Shown here piece by piece: positions 1-5,800 of a DNA stretch of 7,606 nucleotides. Position numbers and translations under genes: made by a program. Numbering within the stretch: position 1 is the first letter of the stretch; each line of letters opens with the position of its first letter. This DNA is from Candidatus Nanohalarchaeota archaeon (GTDB lineage: Archaea; EX4484-52; JAADEF01), in the NCBI GenBank assembly GCA_013153555.1, contig JAADEF010000050.1, positions 1 to 7,606 of the forward strand. Direction: 5' to 3'. Below the pieces are notes generated by a model. That model saw only the letters and a list, made by a program, of their open reading frames with translations. It ran no database searches and was not told the origin of the DNA.

Positions 1-11
1 TTTAAACCAAA

Positions 12-19
12 CTTATAAA
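12..19 (-). promoter_or_regulatory. Candidate archaeal TATA box facing left
   Basis: Read on the minus strand this is TTTATAAG, close to the archaeal TATA consensus. A start site about 26 nt further on would lie just outside the left edge, so it could serve a divergent gene that is not visible here. The plus-strand reading (CTTATAAA) could instead serve mcm, but would imply a long leader of roughly 160 nt. This is weak evidence in AT-rich DNA. Confidence 0.2.
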
Positions 20-174
20 TTAAAAATAAAAACACCTCAATATTCTAAAACCTTCTTGATACTTAGCACAACATAGCATTTATTATTTTTTAACCAAAAA
101 TACTGCAATAAAGAACACCATCATTGAAAACATATCTTCATTTACAAATTTCTATTTCGCATAAAAAATCTTTC

Positions 175-183
175 TTTTAAAAA
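175..183 (+). promoter_or_regulatory. mcm: Candidate TATA box for leaderless mcm transcript
   Basis: The word TTTTAAAAA is centred about 26 nt upstream of the mcm ATG at 205, the usual archaeal spacing from TATA box to transcription start. No Shine-Dalgarno-like GGTG or GGAG precedes the ATG. Both facts fit a leaderless mRNA that starts at or very near the A of the ATG. The spacing is seen; the promoter function is inferred, and the AT-rich background weakens it. Confidence 0.3.
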
Positions 184-204
184 TTTACAAAATAATAAAA
201 ATTT

Positions 205-2334
205 ATGACTGAAAGAGATTTAAATGAAAAGCAAGAAAATGATAACTTAGATGAAGAAAAGATAGAAAATGAAGAATCCGCTTTTCTTGAATCAGAAAAT
301 CCCGATAAAAAAGAAAAAGAACTAACATATACTGAGATTACAGAAATATTTGAAAACTTTTTCACAAGTTCTTATGAAACAAAACTTTTAGAATATGTGG
401 AAGAATTAGGATGTGCTTTAATTGATTATGAGGAGCTTGACAAATTTGATGCAAGAGTTGCAGAACTGCTTCTTGAAAAGCCCGAAGATATAATAACTTT
501 GGCAGAAACTGCCCTTGCAAATCACCCCCTTTTAGGAGATAAAGACTTAAAGGTTCGCTTTAAAAACCTGCCAGAAAGTCTAAAAGTTGAAATAAGAAAC
601 ATAAGAAGCGATCATTTGGGGCGGTTTTTAGTAGTAGATAGCATCATTAAACAAGCTTCAGAAGTAAGACCTGAAATTATACAAGCAGTTTTTGAATGTA
701 ATGTGTGTGGAAATAGAATTGTAGTAGCGCAGAATAAGGATACGCTACGAAAGCCAGCAGTGTGTCCTGCATGCGGTAATAAAAAAGGTTTTGACATAGT
801 TGAAAGAAAAATGAGAGATGTTCAAAGAATAGAGGTTGAGGAGCTTCCTGATGAATTAGGAGACAATCCTCAGCCTCGTAAAATAGGAGTATTTCTCAGA
901 GATGATTTAGTGGATCCTAAATTTCAGAAAAAAATAGTACCTGGTAGAAAAATCAGGATCTACGGCATATTAAAAGACATGCCACTACCTCAAGCAAAAG
1001 GAGAAACAAAAAGACGCGACATATACATAGAAGCTAATTATGTGGAAAGCATAGAAAAAGAATTTGAAGAAGTAGAGCTTACAGAAGAAGACCTTCAAGA
1101 AATAGAAAAGCTTGCCAAAGATCCAGATATTTATGAAAAATTGGTTAAAAGCATTGCACCCAGCATTTATGGATACGAAACCATAAAGCTTGCTATAGCT
1201 TTACAGCTATTTGGAGGAGTTAGAAAAGTAAGAAAAGATGGCGTAACTACGCGAGGTGACATACACATTTTACTTGTAGGAGATCCAGGTGCTGGAAAAT
1301 CTCAAATCTTAAAGTATGTAGCAAATCTCGCTCCCAAAGCTAGATATGTAGTGGGTAAATCGGCATCAGGTGCTGGTCTAACCGCAACAGTAGTTCGTGA
1401 TGAATTTGTAAGAGGGTGGGCATTAGAAGCAGGTGCATTAGTATTGGCAAACAAAGGAATTGCATGTATTGATGAGCTTGACAAAATGGGAAAGGAAGAT
1501 AGAAGTGCTATGCATGAAGTAATGGAACAGCAAACTGTAACTGTAAGCAAAGCGAATGTTCAGGCAACACTTCAAGCACAAACCACTATTTTAGGTGCTG
1601 CCAATCCTAAATACGGAAGGTTTGATCCATATGCCAGCAGTTTAGTAGAACAAATAGATCTTCCAGAAACTCTTTTATCTCGGTTTGATTTAATCTTTCC
1701 CATCATAGACAGGCCTGATAAAGAGAGAGATACAAAATTAGTGAAGCACATTTTAAAAATGCATGAGGAACCAGAAGAAACAGAACCAGCCATAGAAAGA
1801 GACCTTTTCCGCAAATATATTTCCTATGCCAGAAAACATATCAAGCCCAAAATGACACGGCAAGCTGAAAAAATGATTGAAGAGTTTTATGTAGGTTTAA
1901 GAAACAAATACAATCAACAAGGAGAAGTAAAAGCAGTTCCCATCACCACTAGACAGCTTGAAGCCATAATAAGATTGGCAGAAGCATCTGCCAAAGTAAG
2001 ACTAAGTGAAAAAGTAACTAAAAGAGATGTAAATAGGGCAATAAATCTTGTAAAAGAATTTATGCAGACCTTAGGATATGATCCTGAAACTGGCGTATTC
2101 GATATTGACAGAATAGAAACAGGTACAACAACATCTCAGCGCAACAAAATGATGCTTCTATTAAAACTCATTGAGGATTTAGAAAAAAGACTTCCCGAAG
2201 GCATGGTGCCTGTAGAGGACATCATAGAAATTGCAAAGCAACACGGCATGGATGATGTAGAAAAACTTTTAGCAAGACTTGAAAAAATGGGAGACATATA
2301 TAAGCCACGACATGGATTTGTAAAAAGAGCATGA
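205..2334 (+). CDS. mcm: Replicative DNA helicase MCM
   Basis: This is a complete 709-residue minichromosome maintenance helicase, the ATP-driven motor that unwinds DNA at the archaeal replication fork, normally as a homohexamer. Residues 1-39 are an unusually acidic extension. The N-terminal and OB-fold region follows, with a four-cysteine zinc ribbon (C165, C168, C187, C190) and the conserved QPRKI...VFLRDDLVD stretch. The AAA+ core has Walker A GDPGAGKS (359-366, K365), Walker B CIDELDKM (421-428, D423/E424), a pre-sensor-1 hairpin with SKANVQATL, sensor-1 N467, arginine finger R493 in LLSRFD, and a sensor-2 arginine, R583, in ITTRQLE. About 85 C-terminal residues look like the usual winged helix. 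Length is normal for archaeal MCM, all key residues are present, and there is no intein. The start is ATG 205, because TAA lies in frame at 196-198. The gene converges on tRNA-Ala, with 8 nt between them. Identification is very secure. Confidence 0.97.
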   Translation: MTERDLNEKQENDNLDEEKIENEESAFLESENPDKKEKELTYTEITEIFENFFTSSYETKLLEYVEELGCALIDYEELDKFDARVAELLLEKPEDIITLAETALANHPLLGDKDLKVRFKNLPESLKVEIRNIRSDHLGRFLVVDSIIKQASEVRPEIIQAVFECNVCGNRIVVAQNKDTLRKPAVCPACGNKKGFDIVERKMRDVQRIEVEELPDELGDNPQPRKIGVFLRDDLVDPKFQKKIVPGRKIRIYGILKDMPLPQAKGETKRRDIYIEANYVESIEKEFEEVELTEEDLQEIEKLAKDPDIYEKLVKSIAPSIYGYETIKLAIALQLFGGVRKVRKDGVTTRGDIHILLVGDPGAGKSQILKYVANLAPKARYVVGKSASGAGLTATVVRDEFVRGWALEAGALVLANKGIACIDELDKMGKEDRSAMHEVMEQQTVTVSKANVQATLQAQTTILGAANPKYGRFDPYASSLVEQIDLPETLLSRFDLIFPIIDRPDKERDTKLVKHILKMHEEPEETEPAIERDLFRKYISYARKHIKPKMTRQAEKMIEEFYVGLRNKYNQQGEVKAVPITTRQLEAIIRLAEASAKVRLSEKVTKRDVNRAINLVKEFMQTLGYDPETGVFDIDRIETGTTTSQRNKMMLLLKLIEDLEKRLPEGMVPVEDIIEIAKQHGMDDVEKLLARLEKMGDIYKPRHGFVKRA
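2322..2326 (-). terminator. Possible T-run terminator for tRNA-Ala
   Basis: On the minus strand, about 17 nt past the tRNA 3' end, there is a run of five T residues (in GCTCTTTTTA). Archaeal RNA polymerase often stops at T-runs without a hairpin. The run lies antisense to the last codons of mcm, so it is also explained by Lys codons there. Function is inferred only. Confidence 0.25.
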
Positions 2335-2342
2335 TTATAGTA

Positions 2343-2416
2343 TGGACCGGTGGGGATTTGAACCCCAGGCCTCCCCCACGCCAAGGGGGCGATCTTCCAG
2401 ACTGATCTACCGGCCC
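2343..2416 (-). tRNA. tRNA-Ala, anticodon GGC
   Basis: This is a full 74-nt clover leaf on the minus strand. The acceptor stem is GGGCCGG with CCGGTCC, and includes the G3:U70 wobble pair that is the alanine identity signal. The discriminator base is A73. The D stem is GATC/GATC, the anticodon stem CCCCC/GGGGG with loop TTGGCGT (anticodon GGC), the variable region AGGCC, and the T stem TGGGG/CCCCA with loop TTCAAAT. All stems pair fully apart from the expected G:U. CCA is not encoded and must be added by the CCA-adding enzyme. There is no intron. By hand count about 49 of 74 bases are G or C, far above the surroundings. The 5' end lies 25 nt after the superoxide reductase stop codon on the same strand, and the 3' end 8 nt from the mcm stop codon on the other strand. 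Confidence 0.97.
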
Positions 2417-2425
2417 AAGCTTAAA

Positions 2426-2443
2426 GAGCAAAACTATTTGCTC
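2426..2443 (-). other. Perfect 7-bp hairpin between desulfoferrodoxin gene and tRNA-Ala
   Basis: The sequence GAGCAAA, four loop bases, then TTTGCTC is a perfect inverted repeat. On the minus strand it overlaps the stop codon of the desulfoferrodoxin gene (2442-2444) and ends 9 nt before the tRNA 5' end. It is followed by only three T residues (TTTAAGC), so it is a poor intrinsic terminator. It may be an RNA-processing structure or tRNA leader element, or chance. The structure is seen; the role is not known. Confidence 0.4.
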
Positions 2444-2810
2444 ATACCTCTAATGACCATAGACCGTGCAAATTACAATATGCTCTAATCTTTATTATTT
2501 TAAAATCTTTTGGAATTTTAACCCGTGGCACTTCTCCAGGATTAAAAAACTTTTTCAAAGAAAAACCATTTTCTCCTATGAACTCAACCCATTCAATATA
2601 ATGTTTTTCCTCCATAGGATGTATTACTTCACCAATTTGAACATACTCCCCCTCTACAAACGGAAGATGCTTTTCTTGTCCCGAATCTTTCTGCTTCTCT
2701 TCCATTCTTTGCATAGCTGAACCACAGCACAAAGGCACATTACCTGCGTCTTTAAGCATCTCTACTTCATTCCCACAACTCTCACATAAATAAATATCTT
2801 TACCCCTCAT
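2442..2810 (-). CDS. dfx: Desulfoferrodoxin (two-iron superoxide reductase)
   Basis: This complete 122-residue cytoplasmic enzyme reduces superoxide to hydrogen peroxide without making oxygen, a typical defence of anaerobes. It usually takes electrons from rubredoxin. The N-terminal desulforedoxin-like domain has all four cysteines of the Fe(Cys)4 centre (C9, C12 in CESCGN; C28, C29 in LCCG), so this is the two-iron class rather than the one-iron neelaredoxin type. The catalytic Fe(His)4Cys site is complete: H48 in EKH, H64 and H70 in HPMEEKHYIEW, then C112 and H115 in YCNLHG. E46 and K47 of the EKH motif are also kept. Length is normal for the family. The ATG is chosen because it follows a good ribosome binding site and places CxxC at the usual position. 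The gene begins 24 nt after the stop codon of the giant surface protein, which suggests co-transcription but no clear functional link. Confidence 0.96.
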   Translation of the reverse strand: MRGKDIYLCESCGNEVEMLKDAGNVPLCCGSAMQRMEEKQKDSGQEKHLPFVEGEYVQIGEVIHPMEEKHYIEWVEFIGENGFSLKKFFNPGEVPRVKIPKDFKIIKIRAYCNLHGLWSLEV

Positions 2811-2815
2811 AACAC

Positions 2816-2821
2816 CACCTC
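2816..2821 (-). promoter_or_regulatory. dfx: Ribosome binding site of desulfoferrodoxin gene
   Basis: The minus strand reads GAGGTG followed by GTGTT and then ATG, a spacing of 5 nt. This matches the archaeal anti-Shine-Dalgarno target GGAGGTGATC well and decides the start at 2810. A second weaker GGAG lies at 2827-2830. The clear internal site suggests that the gene is translated as a downstream cistron of the large gene, in contrast to mcm, which lacks such a motif. Confidence 0.6.
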
Positions 2822-2834
2822 TACATCTCCTTCA

Positions 2835-5800
2835 TTATTTTCCAATCCACCACTGCTCGTTTCCTTTTTTATCTTTAATAATTATGGCATCGTCATATAA
2901 TGGGCTTTTTTCATTAGATAAAATAACATACGCCTCTTTGCCGTCTGATAAATAAAGTTTCAAATATTTTGAGGCATGAAGCAGAGTATCTAAATCCAGT
3001 AAAGGTATGTACTTAACATATTCTTTATAAGTTTTTAAAGCATTTAAGTAGGCGTTAACTTTATCAATATCAATATCATAGATTTCCTGATCTTTGTTAT
3101 AATATTTATAAAGCACTATTTTTTTAAGATTGAGAGGAAAGTGAGTAGAATTTCTTTTAATAATGTAATATAAGATTCCTAATATTATAAGAAAGCTGAC
3201 TATAATGAAGCCCCACATGTAAGGGTCGTTTGAATGCTTTGATAAGTATGTATAAGTTTCAGATTTTGCAAAGCTTACTGCAGAAGAAAGCTGTTTTAAT
3301 AATGAACTTTCAGAAGTATTAGATAATATTTCTTCCAAAGAGTTATTAGTATCTTCGCTTTCTTCTTCTATTATTGCAGTTTTAACAACTTTCATAGGTG
3401 TAGGTTCTTTACTTTCAGAGGGTTGAGATATAGAAGGTAAAGCTTTTATAAGTGTCTGAAAAGTATATGTTTTATCTCCATACTTAAAAGAAAGCTTTGC
3501 ATTATAGAGGCCTGTCTCTTCATAAGTATAAATAGTTTGAGGGCTGTGTGTAGTTCTATCTATGGTTCCGTCTCCATCAAAATCCCATTCATAGGTAGAT
3601 AAAAGATTTTTTAAAGGGTTTCTCTTAGAAATCAATTCAAATTTTACTGTTAAAGGAACTTCCCCCTCATCAGGATTAGCTTTTAAGGTAAATTTAATAT
3701 CATTAGTTTCATTTTGCTTGAAAGAAGGCTTAGATTTGTTTTCCTGTTTAGTAGGAACGGTAAAACCCCCTCCACCACCTGTTTTTTTCTTCTTTTTTTC
3801 TTTTTGTTTTTCAACTTTCTTTTCTATAACTCTAATTTTTATAGAAGAAATTTCATTTAATAGTGTGTTCTGCCAAAATAAACCTACTTTAATAGTATAA
3901 ACTCCTGGTTCTGTGTAAGTATGGGTTACTTGTTTTTGAGAGGTCGTGAGATCATAATGTCCATCTCCATCAAAATCTACTTTAATTTTGCAGTCATCAC
4001 AGTAATGTGAAATGTGAAGAGTTATTGTTAAAGGAGGTTCACCTTTTAAAGGCGAACAGCTCACCATCAAGTTTCTGTTAATGTTAATGTCTTTCTTCCC
4101 TTGATATTCTACTGCTCCTATGTCTGGAAGAATATCTCTTGCATTGCCGTAATAATCATAAAGCAAATCACTTCCCAAATACATACCTTTATCCGCTACT
4201 TCAGGCACAGCATCAAAAGTCAAGTTAAGCTCATAAGGCAAACCAGTAAACCAAGAAAGAGGTGCATTTTGTATGTTAGGTGTGTTTTTAATAATGCGGG
4301 CTCCGTCTGTCGCTAAGATGCGATGAGTAAGTAAATTATTCACAACATACACCTGCGTGTCTCCATATCTGGCATGTATGGAAGCATATACATTCTCATC
4401 AGGAGCAATAACCACATTCCCGTATACTTTGGTTTGATTAGCTCTCCATAATCCAATACCTGTGTCTAACCTTTTAGAACCGTCATTATAAACAATATTG
4501 TTTCTTACAATTCCTCCTATGCAAGGATACTTAGTTTTATTATCAAAGCTTCTTATGTTGCTTTCTCTATATTCGCCTAAACACATTTGTATTCCTACTG
4601 GGTTGTTTATGAAAAGATTATTTTCAACTATTACATCCTTACAGCCTCTCCAGCATAAAAATGCTTGAGTAATCCGTCTTCCATCTTCACAATAAATTCT
4701 TTTAAAGGTGTTATTAAATATTCTCCATCCTTGTATAGCTAAAGCATCAAATCCATCTGTATAGCAGGAACCACCACCTAATGCATCTTTAATATGCTTT
4801 CTTCCTTCATCTGTGTACTCCATCACACTATGAGCCAAAATACCATAATCATTAAATTTGGTGTTGGGTGCGTCCCAATCACCCTGAGAAGGGTTCACTT
4901 TAATAAGCATCTCACCAGAATCCAAAAGATGTAAGCCTATAAGCTTAGCATAATTAGCTCCCCCTTTTAAATGGATGGGGTGGTAATTAACGTGTTTAAT
5001 AGTAAGGTAAGCAATAGTTATGTTTTCTGCATATAAATTAATGTACTCGTTCGTGACCCATCTACCATCTAAAATAACCTTAGATGGATTTCTTGATAAT
5101 GAAATAAAAGTTATATTCGGTTTTCTGAAATTTAGCACATTATAGCCTATGTAATAAGTTCCATCTTTTAAGTAAATGGTTGTGTAAGGGGGTGCATTCT
5201 CAACAATATACGGTAGTTTAGATGCATTTTCAGGTCCAACAATAATTGTATTATTATAAATAGGTATAGGAATGGTAAAGTTCATTTTTGAAGGCATAAC
5301 TACAATAATAATGGAGATCTCAGATTCTTGATTCTGCTGATCTCTTACTGCCAAAGTTATAGGATAGCTACCTACTTGATTTGTTTTACCATGAAGTGTT
5401 CCAGTATTAGGATCAAGCACAACACCTGCAGGTAAAGAACCCTCCTTAATGTAAAAAGTGTAAGGTGGCACACCACCATATGCTTTTAAAGTATATGAAT
5501 GTTCTCGATTTGTTATCCAAGTTATTGGTTGAGATGGTGCTGATAAAACTAAATCAAAACCATTTTGTGAGATCATTATACGGTTTTTAGATTTAGATAT
5601 AGTTACATTAGGAAGAGTTATCAATCCCCATTTGTCTGGTTTAACCACTCCTTCCTGAATAACTTTTCCGTTTTGAACATTTCTCCAATAATAAGTTTGA
5701 TGAGGTAAAACCTTAAAATTTTGAAGCCTTCTTGGAGTTATCCACACATCTGCCTCATCAACAGATGCTTTATCACATAAATAAATAGTAACTTCCCATC

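Larger units (their letters stand above)
1..204. other. AT-rich intergenic region upstream of mcm
   Basis: This stretch is strongly A+T-rich and contains no convincing gene on either strand. The frame of mcm has a stop codon (TAA at 196-198) just before the ATG at 205, which fixes the left boundary of that gene. I see no tRNA-like clover leaf, no tandem repeat and no long inverted repeat. Two TATA-like words are listed separately. Because the DNA is so AT-rich, such words are expected by chance, so their value is low. Confidence 0.6.

Noticed and set aside
1261..1700. Possible intein in the MCM ATPase core
   Set aside because: Walker A, Walker B, sensor 1 and arginine finger follow with normal spacing and no insertion.
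2343..2416. D stem GATC/GATC with a purine at position 11 of the tRNA
   Set aside because: Elongator tRNAs usually have a pyrimidine at 11, but the A11:U24 pair is intact, and as I recall TAGATCA occurs in other archaeal tRNA-Ala genes. It is not an oddity.
2222..2431. Small minus-strand open frames crossing the tRNA and the 3' end of mcm
   Set aside because: They overlap a certain tRNA and are antisense to a certain gene. The translations show no domain and have the look of shadow frames.
2426..2443. Hairpin as a strong intrinsic terminator
   Set aside because: Only three T residues follow on the minus strand and the stem is AT-rich, so strong termination is not supported; listed only as a hairpin of unknown role.
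2466..2720. Plus-strand open frame of 84 codons
   Set aside because: It is antisense to the desulfoferrodoxin gene, whose metal-site residues are all present on the other strand.
2820..2835. Tiny ATG frame overlapping the stop codon of the giant gene
   Set aside because: It codes only M-K-E-M before TAG. The sequence is better explained as leader and ribosome site of the desulfoferrodoxin gene.
3718..3900. Plus-strand frame with Pro and Phe runs
   Set aside because: It is the antisense of the Lys and Gly low-complexity linker; the runs are explained by that composition.
4500..5275. Repeat-like coils in the beta-helix as a DNA repeat or CRISPR array
   Set aside because: The periodicity is at protein level only (degenerate coil motifs); there is no repeated DNA unit with spacers.
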